Part shown: positions 34,606 to 47,739 of the stretch, one piece after another
Numbering within the stretch: position 1 is the stretch's first letter
Layout of the letters: each line of letters starts with the position of its first letter
Source: Apostichopus japonicus
Lineage: Eukaryota > Echinodermata > Holothuroidea > Aspidochirotida > Stichopodidae
Direction: 5' to 3'
Length of the DNA stretch: 64,000 nucleotides
NCBI RefSeq assembly: GCF_037975245.1
Contig: NC_092567.1
Coordinates: 15,615,876 to 15,679,875, forward strand
The notes under the pieces: generated by a model
What the model saw: the letters and a program-made list of their open reading frames with translations, nothing else
Told to the model about the DNA's origin: nothing
Database searches by the model: none
Translations under genes and position numbers: made by a program

Positions 34606-37264
34606 AGTTGGTCAATCAATTCTAGATCTGCAATTTTTCTTTTGTGGTAAAACTGGCGTTGTGTTATGACTTTACGTAACAGTTGATAGATACAATTACA
34701 CGGGCTAGCCTGTTAAACAACGTTTATAAGTTAGGTCTAGACCTCATGTTACCACTACTAGCACTTTAGGGTTACACTTGCACTGTACAGAATGCCACAT
34801 TTTCCTTGCACTGTAAGTAACAACATTCTAGAAGCTTCGCTACGAAGTTAAGTAGCAGGATCATTGACATTCGAGATCATTTAAATCAATAACGGTGGTT
34901 TTGTTTATGCTAACCGACCAATTTCGATTCAGGATAGTCCAACCGTTCTGCTCGGGGACTTCGATCGGCAGCGACACGTCTCGGCCATCGGGATCGTTTA
35001 ACAATTCTTCGAGAGGTCTCTGGGGAATACTTTGACAGCGAATTTCTGGCGTCTGAAGCCGTTTTTGCGGAAAGTTGTGCATGGGTGGTGTTGTAGTAAT
35101 GTAGATAAACCATTCCAAGACATGAAAACCCACCACTTCATAACCTCTTTAAAGATATATGTATTACTAAGATCTAGAGTCAGAGAAGTTGTTTTATTCA
35201 ACCATTTCCTTCTAGGAAGTTGGAGGTCACTTAGTGTGGTTCACGTCTCATCTTGTGGTCAAGGCGACAGATGGCGAGGCGACGAGTTGCAATTGAATAA
35301 TTTATCATAAATCATATATGTTAATGACGCATAGCTGTCGTTGGTGTTGTTGTTCCTATGTTCAAAAGATGGCGAAAAGGGGATCCGTACCCAGTTTAAA
35401 GTAAAGCAATAGAGTACAAAATAAAAGTAAAAGAAAAGGCAAAAAAAAAATCCTATGGTAATAATTACATCACACTGCTTCACTTTTGATATAGACTCTT
35501 TAAGGTTGAAATGTACAATCTCGAAAACTGCATACTTTTAAGAATTGAATGAAAATTTTGAAGCAGGAAGCGCACATTCAGTCCTCCAACATTAACATTT
35601 CAAAATTAGTCAAGTTACTTTCGTGGTATTATAGTAAGGGCTTGCTTGTGATAATGAAAAAAAAGTTGGAAGAGCTCATTTATAAGTATATACAGCTTAT
35701 TTCACGGACATTAATGTCAGAACTAATGCCAGCATTTAAATTTGCTCAAACAAAAGTCCACCGGGTAAGTTTCAGACGAGACCAAAAATTATTAAATGTA
35801 TTCTGTTGGTGTAACACTTGCTGCAGGAGCTGCATGAAAGGTATTACAGATTAGTGAATAATAGGAAACAATAGAATTAATCATATTACTTTGACATTTA
35901 GCTTGAGCGGTTAACCGCATTGAAAAATGACAAGTCAGAGAGTAAGTGATAAACGGGGTGTTCTTTCTCAACAACCTCTTTTGTTAAAAAAACGAACTTA
36001 AATTATATCCTTGTTTCGTTTCAGACAATATTTTGCCACGAGTGGTCCTATTATTCGGTATGGAACATTAATCTTAACATACGATTGTTTTAAAAGCAAA
36101 AGTACTTGGCTGACGTTAGTTTCCAAGTATCTCTCAAAGTACAAGTTTAGCAATACTATTTATAGGCTCTTTCATAGTCAACTAATATATATCTAGAGTA
36201 CGCAATAAAGTACTTACTTTCCAATTGAAAGATGTATAGACTACATGAACTTTATCATACATAATATGATTACTTATGATAAACCTTACCTGCCCATATC
36301 GGTGCATGTATTCCTAAAGCCTTAAGTCCATCAAACTGAAGTGATGCCATCTTCGTCCCAGAATGCTTGGCTTACATAATTTGAAGAACAGTTCGATGAA
36401 TTTCTTAACTGAACAAAATAACTAAGTTTACTTGCGCTTTTAATGCAAAGTACGTCTTTCTGCAATATTGTGTGAATCTTAAAGATTGATATGTGATTGG
36501 TGAGTACGTTGCCATTAATATTCTCGTTCTTTGAGAAAATTAAGAAATGAACATTGCGTTTGTTTCTCACCCGACTCCGATCAAATAAATCCGATAAAGG
36601 TTACAAGTTTTGCGTTATCTAGTACCTTTTTAAAACAATAACAACATTGCAAGATATGCAACTTACATCCTAAAACAAAAAAAAAACAGACAGATGGGGG
36701 ACAAGGGATATATTTCGTTGATCAAATTTGTTAATTGATATTTAGCACATTTTCCCCGACAGAATCGAAAGTATCTTTTCGGAAATGTTGCTGCATTAAG
36801 AACTGTAGCAAACCTACCGAATATAAGGCAATCAAACTAGGGTTGCAAGTAAGCACACATATCTTAAATTAAATTGTCAAATACGTCTACAAAATAGCTC
36901 ATATTAATAAATCCTTTTGAAATGTCTTTCATATCATTTTAGCCACTATTTTATTAGCAAATCTAAAAGACCAACATTTTTTACAAATGACAAAGTGGGG
37001 TTGGTTGATTAATTAGTGATGATATATTAGAAACACAAAACATCGCGAAAACCTAAATGCTGCATTAGATCATACGGGTCTTTAAGTAAAAAAACAAGAA
37101 AATCAAACAACCAATTAACTTTTTTGCTTGTGTGTACTTTGTTACCAGGTGTATTCCATTATTGTTTTTTAATTCGTTGACAATGAAACAATGACTGTCC
37201 AGTTCCACAGAAACTCTATAACTCTTACACTTAACATATTAGCAGAACTTTCATTTCTTTTTCA
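34606..37264. other. Intergenic interval, no confident gene
   Basis: Two open frames are noted but unassigned: minus 35136-34861 (92 codons including the stop, polar, no known motif) and plus 35549-35854 (101 residues, Lys/Leu-rich). A 20-bp inverted partner of 33992-34012 lies at 35133-35154 (core TAACCTCTTTAAA). Confidence 0.4.
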
Positions 37265-37740
37265 ATGGCAGACTTTAGGTTCTTCACTGTATACAACATA
37301 CTGGGTTTATTTTGTCTACATGTTCGAAGTTTGGAGATTTAACTACCTATTTACATGTTGCATATCTTCATCTAACAGACCACGGTGTTTCAATCATATA
37401 TTACATTTTGTTTCCTTACAGCTTCCCTACAAGAGTCGATTTAAGATGTCCCGTGACGATCGAGTTTACAGGAGCTGAAACTGAATGCGTTGTACAGGGA
37501 AACACAGAAGTTTGTCTGGTTTTTCCAGTAAAAAAGAGGGTTGCCAACATAACTGGGAAGGAAACTACTGCCACTAGGTTTAGGACTTCGGTACGAACAC
37601 GGCCAATGGATTGAATTTAAGAAGGACCGTGTCACGACTCGTTTTGGTCTTTAACGGCTGGAATACAGGAGTGTCAATCAAATGAAAGGATTTTCTTTTT
37701 CACTTACAAAGTCATGCCAAACACGAACTTCAATTAAAAG
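37265..37740 (+). pseudogene. Ig pseudogene, signal-peptide and Ig exon relics
   Basis: This is a plus-strand homologue of the locus A start (22284-21800). The signal exon reads MADFRFFTVYNILGLFCLH (37265 on) against MAAFRYSTVYNILGLLFLF. The Ig exon starts after a TTCCTTACAG acceptor (37422) and reaches a GTAAG donor at 37741, with EFTGAETEC, RFRTSV, HDSFWSLTAG and NERIFFFTYK matching the A domain. A 2-nt insertion near its start and at least three in-frame stops (near 37612, 37618 and 37735) make it a pseudogene. The exon 1 donor is also degraded. Confidence 0.82.
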
Positions 37741-38384
37741 GTAAGTAGAACTTCCAAAGTATACTTTTCAAAATGATGTGGTAATTAAGTCTAATAGTAG
37801 TTACGATTGAAAAAATAATGCACGTTGCAAACGGATTAGCGCAATGTATTTTATTTTAAATTTAAGTTAACACATGGTAATTCCTTTGTCGGATCAAAAT
37901 GCTTCAAGTTATTTATTTCAGGTATTTTAACATAGCTTAGATCAAGTGAATGATACATTTAAATATAGCCTACCGATGCTTATGCAGTCACACAATACGG
38001 TTAAACGATAAACTCCTTCCATTGCTGTAACATGAAACAAAATCAAATAGATTACTACACCCAATGCGTAACCTTCTTCCCCAGAAGTCGGCCAGTGCAG
38101 CACCTGGCGTATAGTAATGTTTAACTTTGTTATAAATCTGAACCAGCACGAATGACAGCACTCCTGGAAATTCGTAAGACAAAACTGTAGTACTTTAATG
38201 ACAACCGTGTCATGTTTTATCACATTGGAAACCCCGTTTTTAGAGTGTAACTCGTTCTCGCAAGTAATTAGAAGGTACACATATTAAAATATTTATGATT
38301 TAGAAGGCGTTCAATTAATACAGTTTGTTGTCAAAGACTAGTTTCGATTGAATTCCTGCGGTAAAAGATATTTGTGTAAAAGTA
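37741..38384. other. Interval downstream of the Ig pseudogene
   Basis: No relic of TM or NACHT exons of the pseudogene was recognised. The minus-strand frame at 38280-37942 (112 residues) shows no known domain. Confidence 0.4.
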
Positions 38385-38800
38385 AGTTGGCCTGACGTTT
38401 CGATCCTAGCAGGATCTTCTTCAAAGGCAAAATGACAAGTAACAGTAACAGAAGGAAAAAAAAAACACGCACCGAATACAAACAGATCAATGAGCATGCT
38501 GAACACAAAGAGATAGATGTAAGGGATTAGTAGACAAGGGATGGAAAGAAGAAAGAAAGAAACCAACAGGGGAAGAGGAGAGGTAGGAGATAAACAGTGG
38601 ATGGACAAAGAGAGGATTAAGGGAAGGGGTAGGGAATAAACTGGAGAAGGACAAAGACAGAAAGGTGTGGAGAAAAAAGAGTGATAGAGAGCTATGAGAA
38701 GAGGAGTGATGGAGGGGGGGGGGGACATGTCCTTCCTGAATGTTGATCCCATGAGGTTCAATGGTGCGAAGGCGTTGCATCCACAGCCTCTCTCTGCTGA
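38385..38800 (-). mobile_element. Penelope-like element 3' end with hammerhead-like motif
   Basis: On the minus strand, 38797-38731 encodes RERLWMQRLRTIEPHGINIQ then EG, which matches the C-terminal end of the GIY-YIG endonuclease of Penelope-like elements. A pyrimidine-rich non-coding stretch follows (38700-38450), then the motif at 38428-38391. Only this terminal piece is present; RT is missing. Confidence 0.7.
38391..38428 (-). ncRNA. Hammerhead-ribozyme-like motif
   Basis: The minus strand reads TTGAAGA, then stem II GATCC-TGCTA-GGATC, then GAAACGTC. This is the conserved core layout of hammerhead motifs known in Penelope-like elements (CTGANGA, stem II, GAAA). The first core base is T instead of C, so cleavage activity is doubtful. 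Confidence 0.55.
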
Positions 38801-40055
38801 AAAATATTTATACACCCAGTGGTTGAAAATAAATACACAAGACGATTATTAAGTCAGAGCAAATACATTAACGGAATGCATGGCTTTGTAAATCTGGGTG
38901 TATTGTTACTTCTCAACAACGTATGACTTTGGATGCTAATACAGATTTATCAACATTAAAAATACAAATTAACAAAGTATACAGAACGACTACCTCATCA
39001 GCCTAATAGTTATACTAAAACACTCATGAATTTCTAATTGTAAACTGGTTTATTTCGGTAATTGAAATGGTTACATTAGCATGTCGAATATAAAGTAAAT
39101 GTTTTACAAAGATCATATAATGTGAAACAGCCGAATGGGAATTATGAAAAGTAAGTATACACTTATTACTTAATAAAGGTACTCGCATTAACTTGACATG
39201 TGGTTTGTAATATCAACATGTAAACTTTCCTTTATATCATCAAGGCATTTATAAGAAGCCAAGATAAAGAATAATTAAAGTTATAAAGTTCCAACGACGT
39301 TAGTGTTTGGGGGTAAATATGTGTTTGAGCCATGAAATGATTATTTTATTGTTTGTTTTCTTCAAAAATCGATGCGTCCAGTGGCGTACATAAGGTACGG
39401 CAGTTATGGCACGTGCTCGGTCGCCACTTGAAGGGGCGCCACTGAGCAGTTTATATTTAAGTCAGAAAAGCCATCCTAGGATAGTGAACAGGCCTCGACA
39501 AATATTGACTTTTATTATGTTTAGCAGATATTATGAAAAAAGTTAACTTATATAATAGATGGGTGTCAGATGCTTGGACCTGGACGCATTTCATTGCTTG
39601 CCATCATCATTATATCTTTAAAATGTTTCTCTTTTAAGATGGGATCTATGTCCTCCTTTTTTTCTACATTTTTCCTTGCTCATTCTTTTCATCTTTTTCA
39701 TCGAAATGAGTACTTAGTAATGTAGCAATTTTTACAGAGCAATAACTATTGCTCTTTTTTCTTTTGGCAAACTCCTCCCTCTTAGTGGTTCTTTGTTAAA
39801 TTTGCCATGAATTCACTGCATGATCACTTGTTGCACAAAAACCTGTAAGCTTACTTTCTTGTGATTGAGGTATAAGTTCTAATGGTTCCACTGCTTTGTG
39901 TAAATTATCTTCAACACAACCCTTGGATTATTGATAAATCCTCTTGAACGTGTTACCTGCCACCTGGAATGTAGTCTAGGCTGTTGCTGAAATTGTGTCA
40001 AGTAGACTACCGTCAACCTGAAGTGTGTAACTGTATTGTTCATTTTCTATGTTAC
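38801..40055. other. Intergenic interval
   Basis: No gene is supported. It contains AT-rich sequence and a TTTC microsatellite at the end that belongs to the LINE tail. Confidence 0.5.
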
Positions 40056-40056
40056 T

Positions 40057-41478
40057 AATTCTTTCTTTCTTTCTTTCTAGCCTATTTCGCTCCACTGCAG
40101 GAGGAAGGCCTCTTCATCGATTTTCCATTTCCATCTGTCCTGTGCTCTCCTTTGCCATAGAACACCTGTAAATTCTCTGAGTTCATCTGTCCATCTTCTA
40201 CTCTGCCTGTCTCTCCTTCTGACACAAGTTCTTGGGGTCCAGTTGGTAATTTTCTTTGTCCATCTGTTATCATGTTGCCTGGCCAAATGGCCGGCCCATC
40301 GCCATTTCTTGACTTTGATTTCCTTTATGATGTCTTGGACATTGGTTTTCTCTCTTAAGTTTTGGTTGGTTATCTGTCTCTCCTTGTGACTCCAATCATG
40401 ATTCTTTCCATCGCCCTCTCTGTCACTCTCAACTTCTTTTCCAGTTTTTTTTTGTTGTTGTCCAGGTCTCCGCACCATATGATAGTACAGGAATTATGCA
40501 CTGGTTGAAAACTTGTTTCTTCAGTGATGTTGGAAGATCCTGGTCACGGAAAATGAAGCTTAGTTTACCAAATTTGACCCATGCTAGTTGAATTCTGTTT
40601 ACCTCTCCCGGTGTTTCATTGTTGAGGGAGATCCTTTTGCCCAAGTAGATGTAACTGTCCACCTCTTCTATCTCTATCCCCTGTACTGTAATCTGATGTC
40701 CTCTTATTCTGTCACCCATCATTACTTTAGTCTTTTTGATATTCATATTGAGTCCTGCCTTTCTGCTTTCTCTGGCTAGTTCTTGCTTCATTGTCTGGAG
40801 CTCTTGTGGTTGGTGACTTAGAAGAAGTATGTCATCAGCAAATCTTAGATGGGTCAGGTGTTCACCATCCACTGCAATTCCTTTTGATTGCCAGTCTAGA
40901 TTCCTGAAGGCATTTTCCAAGGCTGCTGTAAAGAGTTTAGGAGAGATTGGATCACCCTGCCTCACACCTTTCAGAATTTTGAAGATGTTGGTTTTGTCTC
41001 CATCCAGATGAATTCTTGCACTGGGGTCTCTATAGATGGCTTTCACCAGACGAATGTATTTCTTATCTGTGATCTGGCCTCCCAATGCATGAAGCAAGGA
41101 CTGGTGGTCGAGGCTATCAAAAGCTTTTTCATAATCTATGAAGCCCAGACAAAGATTAAACCGGTATACATTAGCTTTCTCAATCACCTGGCTTAAAGTG
41201 TGAAGGTGGTCTGATGTCGGGAAGCCTGATCGAAACCCCTCCTGCTCTCGTGGTTGTTTATCATCAAGATCCTTCTCCACTCTGGCTAGAATGACTCTGG
41301 TGAAGATCTTGTACAGATGAGGCAGCGAACTGATTGGTCGATAATTCTTGATGTCCTTCATATCCCCTTTTTTGTAAAGTATGACGACTTTTGCTTCATT
41401 CCATTGGGTTGGTATCTCCTCTAGTTCCATGATTTTGTTAAAGAGTTTTGTTAGGATCTCGGTAGTTCCTACCAAAAC
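40057..41478 (-). mobile_element. 5'-truncated RTE-type LINE with frameshifts
   Basis: The minus-strand RT domain runs from 41475 to about 40440. It has KVVILYKKGDMKDIKNYRPIS, FIDYEKAFDSLDH (motif A), GVRQGDPISPKLFTA (motif B), HLRFADDILLLS (motif C) and YLGKRISLN downstream. After the YGAETW region the frame breaks at an A run (40445-40453) and again near 40375. The C-terminus then reads KWRWAGHLARQ, RWTKKITNWTPR and AQDRWKWKIDEEAF, typical of RTE-clade proteins. The 3' tail is a (GAAA)n microsatellite at 40079-40060. The endonuclease is missing. Confidence 0.87.
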
Positions 41479-41485
41479 TCTTTAA

Positions 41486-42020
41486 CAAAACCATCATGAA
41501 CAGAGCATGCAGATATTACAGCCGTAAACCTTTTTACTAATTATAATAACTATAATCTTCAAAATGCATTTAATTGTGTAAGGTGTGTAAATGACTTGAC
41601 AATTACACCTCGGATTTCTCACTTTTTTAAAAGAAGGAATTGATTTATCTAGTGTGGTACACCAAATTGCTGAGTCAAACTGAGGACTCTGCTATGAAAA
41701 TAAAATTATATGTGTGTTTGCAGTTTTTTCTTATCTATCAATATATATATCAAAAACATCCCTGTTATGTAAAATTGTCATTACAAATCAAATACAAACT
41801 AATTAAGCAGTACCAACGTCTTGTCCTCTAATAGTTTGTCTAAGTAGATTTTGGAGCAGCTATTCTGTTCATACGGAAAATTCTCTGTCAACCTCTTTAA
41901 TACCCTTGGTTGCAAAGAAAACAGGAGGTCAGTTGATTTACAATACTTTCAATGTTTGGTACAATCTCTTTGTAATGTTTACGGCTGTAATATCTGCATG
42001 CTTTGTTCATGATGGTTTTG
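41486..42020. repeat. 44-bp inverted repeat pair bounding a 535-bp block
   Basis: Arms at 41486-41529 and 41977-42020 match at 43 of 44 positions in opposite orientation (inner end GTTTACGGCTGTAATATCTG). The AT-rich block between them has no coding potential. The left arm abuts the truncated end of the LINE, and its outer bases overlap a second, LINE-derived inverted repeat. It could be a MITE-like element or the product of an inversion at LINE insertion. Confidence 0.7.
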
Positions 42021-45000
42021 CAGCCAATAGCCTTAGCTGCCTATCAAAGTAAGCATATACAATTAGCAGGAGGCTCCGCTGGTAAGTGGGAGTTTTGATC
42101 TCTTACTACACAATTTGTGGTAGTGTGATACCGAACGAAGCATGATGCATTTTGCCATGAGTGATGAACTTTTATCTTTCCCTGATGAATCATTGAAATT
42201 TGATATTTGAAATATTACAAGCAATAGGTACCGTGCGAGAATCCTTGGCTTTGGCCGTCGACCGGCATGTACACACTGCTTATGTCTACTAATGAGGCCC
42301 AGAAGCCCCTAATAAAAAATATACGGATGATCTTTAATGCCATACTTGTAGTTCAATTTCAATTCAGGAAGGAAGGCTCCAAGAATTACGCCTTGAAAAG
42401 TTTTATGCGTCTTAATAAGAAAAATTCCAATAAGAAGATATTTTTTAAAAGAAAAGTCACGTAGGAAAGAACCTAGTCTCGAAAAACCAAACAACGAACC
42501 GGTTGATCAGCTCTCAACTCCAGTCCCTTGCATCGAGACTGTGACTGTGTGCTTGTCGTTAGGTGTGTATCACGATTCCCCAAGAAACATGATGCTGCAC
42601 ATGGTGGTTGTGGTTGAAACAGTGAAACACATTTTACCAAACAAGGGGGAAAACGTTCGTTTTAGCTGAGAAATAACAGTCGGAGACAAACAACCCCCAC
42701 CACCCTAACCGATCAATCACTATATGGTACCATACTGTTGATCCAAACCAAGTTTGTTTACTAGCTATGCGTCTTTATCTTAGGATACAAGAAACCTCTC
42801 GAATAAAATAAAAACACAGCTGTGTCCTTTGTTTCTACTTTTTCTTATGAAAAGATCAGACTTGAAACTTTTATTATAAAATATATAATATCAAACTGCA
42901 ATATTGTGGAAAGTTGTAAAGTCTTTCAATTGGTGTTCATAGAGTGCACTGTTTAACTCATCCCCGTAAGAATATTATTTAGTAGGCCCTCTCAAATTAA
43001 ATGATTAAAAAGTTATGTTGAATACACGATGATTTATTATCTCCGTGATACAATTAAATGTTCCATTAAACCTGTAAAATTTCCTGAAGAATACTGATTG
43101 GAAACAATTAATATGTATAAGTTATTTGGCCATTATATACTGATCGTGAGTACTGGATGATTCATTTTTCAGAACTAATTTTGCATCTATAAAAAAAAAC
43201 GGCTCAGAAGTTGTGGGGTATCTGATCAATGATTGGTCCCTTATCCGCACGGGGGGTTGGGCACACAATTAGGATTTGGGGAACTTATCTTGTTAGGTCT
43301 GGCTTATAAAGGTTAGGGACAACTTCTCTATTAGGAAGTTGATTTAGATCAATAGAGAACAAAATTTGGAATTGATAACTTTATAAAAATTGCAAATTAT
43401 ATGCAAATTATAATATGCAAATTAGGATGTACTTTTGTTTTAATTGGAAAACACCAAAATACAATAAAATCATTAATGACTTCAATATTGACTTCAAATT
43501 GTATGATACAGTTTCTTCTGGGGTTGCTTTTTCAGATACCTTATTTTCTGAAATCGGTTGAGAATTAACAGAGTTATGACTGATTTCATTTAGTACAAAT
43601 GTGGTTTACTTTGTTTACTTTCTACAATTACAGCCTAACGTTGGCATAACGTTAGGCCTAGCCTAGCCATTTTTGTAAAAAACGCTGTTGAACTAACAAT
43701 TTCTGGGTCCTCAAAGGACCGAACCTTGATAAACTGGTTCGACCAGAAGGTCCTGGACCTCATCATGGTATCTGATCAATCGTCCCACATCTTTAGGGCC
43801 TATTGGGCCGTAATTTGGGGCGCTGTGTGCAGCCCAGCCCTATTTGAAAGTGAAAGTCCATTGAGCTGTACAGTAAATACTCAGTGTCACAGAATTGCGC
43901 AAGAGCGGCGGTTGCTATCAACTTACAAAGGAATGCGAGGGCGCTATGCCATAACTATCAACAGAGCCGTATATAGAGAGAGTTTGGCCAACCATGTAAC
44001 CGATTTGGATTGGTCGAGAGGGAAAACGCCCACACAGGGTGGTAAAATAGGTTCACTTGAAAACTTTATAGCAGGCGACACGCATACTCACAGTGTATAG
44101 ACTATCGTTTGTGTACACGAAAAAAGTACGAAATTATGAATGAAATGGTGCTGGGGATGCTGCAATCGGTCAGAACATGGATATTGTTGTTTGATTTTCC
44201 GACTGACCATAAAAGAAGAGGAATTTTTTGGAAGTAGAAAGAACAAGATGGAGATCTAATGAAAAAGAGTGTGTAGCCTAGGCCCATACTAGCCATAGGC
44301 CCTAGTGTAATACGAGTAATGTACAAGCAATGCGAGAATTTTACGTTCAGACTGGTTTCTGTAATTACATTCATGGCTATTCTCTCTCGTTTTACGATCC
44401 ACAAATTCGATTTCATTATGCCAGCTCTCCTAATCATAGGCATGGCAGTTTCAGTCGCACATATAGTTATCCTAATTCCTAGTTATTGTATGCCAAGGCT
44501 ATGCCTAGCCTAAAAAAGTAAAACTTTTAGTTTAATGTAAAAGGGTGGGCTAGCCTCTAGGCATCACGTAAAGCCCTAATCCTTATAGTTAAGCCCGAAG
44601 CATAAGTTAAGCCTGGGCTTAGTTAGACCTGGACCATTCTTGCTATTACTACAACTAATAATATGGCACAGTATAAGGCCCAATTAAACTACGCCTAAGG
44701 AAAACAAAGTAGCCTAGGCCTAAACTAGTTAGGCTAGGTCTATACTCATTGGGTTGTGTACACATACAGGCCTAATTATATAGACCCTTTTAATATGCCA
44801 TAAACAAGTGCCCAAATGGTTACATGATCTTGGTTTGTGTAAATTGTCAGCATTGGCCTAGCCTTTTTAGGCTAACATGAATTCAGCCTAATTTTTTTCT
44901 TCTTCATGCATAAGTATAGCCTAGGCCTTGGTTTAATTTGGATGCAGTCAACTATCATTTATCAAAGTAGCAAGGGCCTAGGCTACATTTCAAAGACCAC

Positions 45001-47739
45001 TAGGCCAAGGCTAATTATGGTACTGGTAGCCTAGCCTTAGTCATGCTTATTGCAAAGACTACCCTACACTCTTGTCTTGGTCACTGAAATTATCTTAAGA
45101 GCCCTGTCACCACATGTTGATGAAGAAATGTTCAAACTATTGCGTAGGCCTAGCTTAGGCAATGCACGGTTTCGTTTGACTGTTTTAAAAGAAGACTTGA
45201 AAATTTAGTGTTAACTGGTATTTCATTAATAAGCAAAACTGTCTGTGCATTCCAACGGAGTGCAAATTAAGAGAGGGAGGGCGGGGGATGCAGTATGATA
45301 CACCTTTCAAGTTTTAACACATTATAAATGCACTTATGCCAGAAAGTCATTGCATCAGTAACTCCTTATTCCCTTAATCGACACCCACATTGACGATTGA
45401 AGTTAAAAAAATCTTTTTAAATTATCTTTAACTCCCTGAATTTCAGGACTTTTTTTACAAATCAAAGGTGACATGTGCTCTGAAGAAAAACTCCTAACAT
45501 AAAAAGCCACAGTTAGCAGACTGTGATAAAGACGAACCTGGTGAGTGACTACTAGACTGAAATCCAGTTCCTGCAACCACAGCAATAAAGTCTTTTTTTA
45601 ATCAATGCACTTGTGTGTTTGAAACTTTCAAATGGACACTCAATTGCAGTTGGTTAAGATATAAGGTTTTACCTTCATCATGGAGAGTTGAAGGGAATCT
45701 GCCTCATCATCTGAATAATGGACTCAAGGATAGCAACAAATCATGATTGGATAATGATTTTGAGCAAGTAAATATCTGGCAATTTGAAAGTTTGTATTAT
45801 TTTTTTACATATTATTTAAGCTGCTTAGCTCACACACAAGCAAATGATCAAGTGACAACAACCGATGCAGTATATTTAAATGTATTGAAGACTTGCCCTA
45901 AACCGCATGCCGCGCTCTGAAAAAGTTTACTTTCCGTTGCTTGCAAGTGAAGTTTTTTTTGTGTCGCTACAAAATGCAGACAGTAATGAAACCTGATACC
46001 TTGTTATCTTTTATCTAGACCTGAGATGTCCACGCTGCTATGTGCACTGTGTTGAGGGTATTGACCGTGATGTTTGTATTGACTGTACACTAATGTCTAT
46101 ATACAGATGGTAGCAAGCTGTGTGTGTATTTTCTGGGATCAATGGTGGTGTCTAGCACTTCTGTTACACTGCATTCGAAACTAGGTCAGATAACCGGCAT
46201 GAGACGTTTCTTTGTGCGGGAGTCTTCACACCCTTTAAGGAGAAGTATTTATATCCCATTAATAGAGAAAGAATTATGTTTCAATTGGTAGCATGCGACT
46301 TAAAAGTTTGCAAACATTAGACACAATCAAACAATAACAAGGTTCATTTACAAGGTAATCTACTGCCCTTTATTACACATTAGTCTGTCACATCAGAAGG
46401 TCACAGCTTTCAATAATTATACAAACAAATTCCCTTGATGGGTGCTTCGTTAGATTCCTGCAATTTTCAAGTTTATCAATGTAATAAGTAATGAATGGGG
46501 GAATGTGGAGAAGCTTTGGGATAATCTGTGGATAAGACTGCCAGACTATCAACAAGATTCCACATCCATGCAACTCCAACTGCTTCCTTCACCTCCTTGC
46601 AGATGTACCACATGTCCCAAAAAGAAGTCAGCATTGGTTAATGTAATTAAAATCTGGCTTCCTCCTGAGCTGGCAAATACACATGAATTGTCAAGTACAG
46701 AGGTCAGTGTGAAACCACTGAAAGATCTTCTCAGCTTTCAAGAAAACAAAGACTTGAAGCCAAATTGACAGAGGCCACACTGATACCATTCCACTCTCAT
46801 AAGATGAAGGTATCACACACACTTCACTTCTGTGATGCAGTGCCTGGTAGACTGTGAGGGTCACCCAATGGATGTTTTAACAACTGTCTGGTTTATAGAG
46901 CTCTGCAACAGATAATTCATCCTGATGTCTAGTCGTCATCCTGTCATGGCCTTGAGCAAGTTGAACCCACTTCAACACAAAGCTGCTATTGAATTCTTGT
47001 CTAGGTACTGTCAAATCCACATCACCATCATTGCTGGTTCCAGCTACGCCGACCATAATAAAAGAGTACAATGAGGGTTTTTTAATTCACCCAACAGAGC
47101 TTGCATTCCAGTACCTTTGGGCAGCTGAAAAGATATTCAGAAATTGTTATATGAGTGTGTTTGTATGCATGCATATGTGTGATTTTCTTGCTTTACAGAA
47201 CAGCTCCATTTTGTTATAAGCTATGTAACGTGGAAACCTGCCAATCATATGTTTGAAATAGGACAGGCTGAAACGATTCCTAAATGAAAAGCTTAACGAC
47301 TTCTTGCATTTTTGTACATCACTGTTCAGGTAAGGCCAGTAAGGGCAGTATGAAGAATAAGTAACAATTAATAATTATCATTATGGCCATTTGCTCTCTG
47401 CATAATAACAAACTGAATGATCTCATCAGCCCTGTGCTCAGTTGACAACACTGACAAGTAGGCACACTATGTCAGTGTGATCCATGAAACCTTATTAAGG
47501 AAGGACATGACCGTATAGTATATATGTTAATGGAAAATACATAAGCTACAACATACACCAGTATTCAGTTGTTGCAGGTTTTTTTTCTCGACAGACCCAT
47601 TCAATCTGTTGCACCTACTATAGCCTAGTACTACATTCCTGAGAAATTAACACCACAATATCAGTCTTAGGTTTGCCCACAGACTCCCAACTATTGCTAA
47701 CTCCTACACTCAAGTATATAGTTTAGTTTAGTAGAAAAA
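42021..47739. other. Long interval without a recognised gene
   Basis: Several open frames (43726-44100 +, 44443-44102 -, 46505-46768 +) carry no known domain. From about 43640 to 45180 the sequence is crowded with TAGGCCTA/CCTAGGC-type words. A 31-bp sequence at 43962-43992 recurs inverted at 48503-48533. Confidence 0.45.

Noticed and set aside
43726-44100. 124-residue plus-strand ORF
   Set aside because: No known domain; it includes the repeated 31-bp motif, so it is more likely repeat-derived non-coding sequence.
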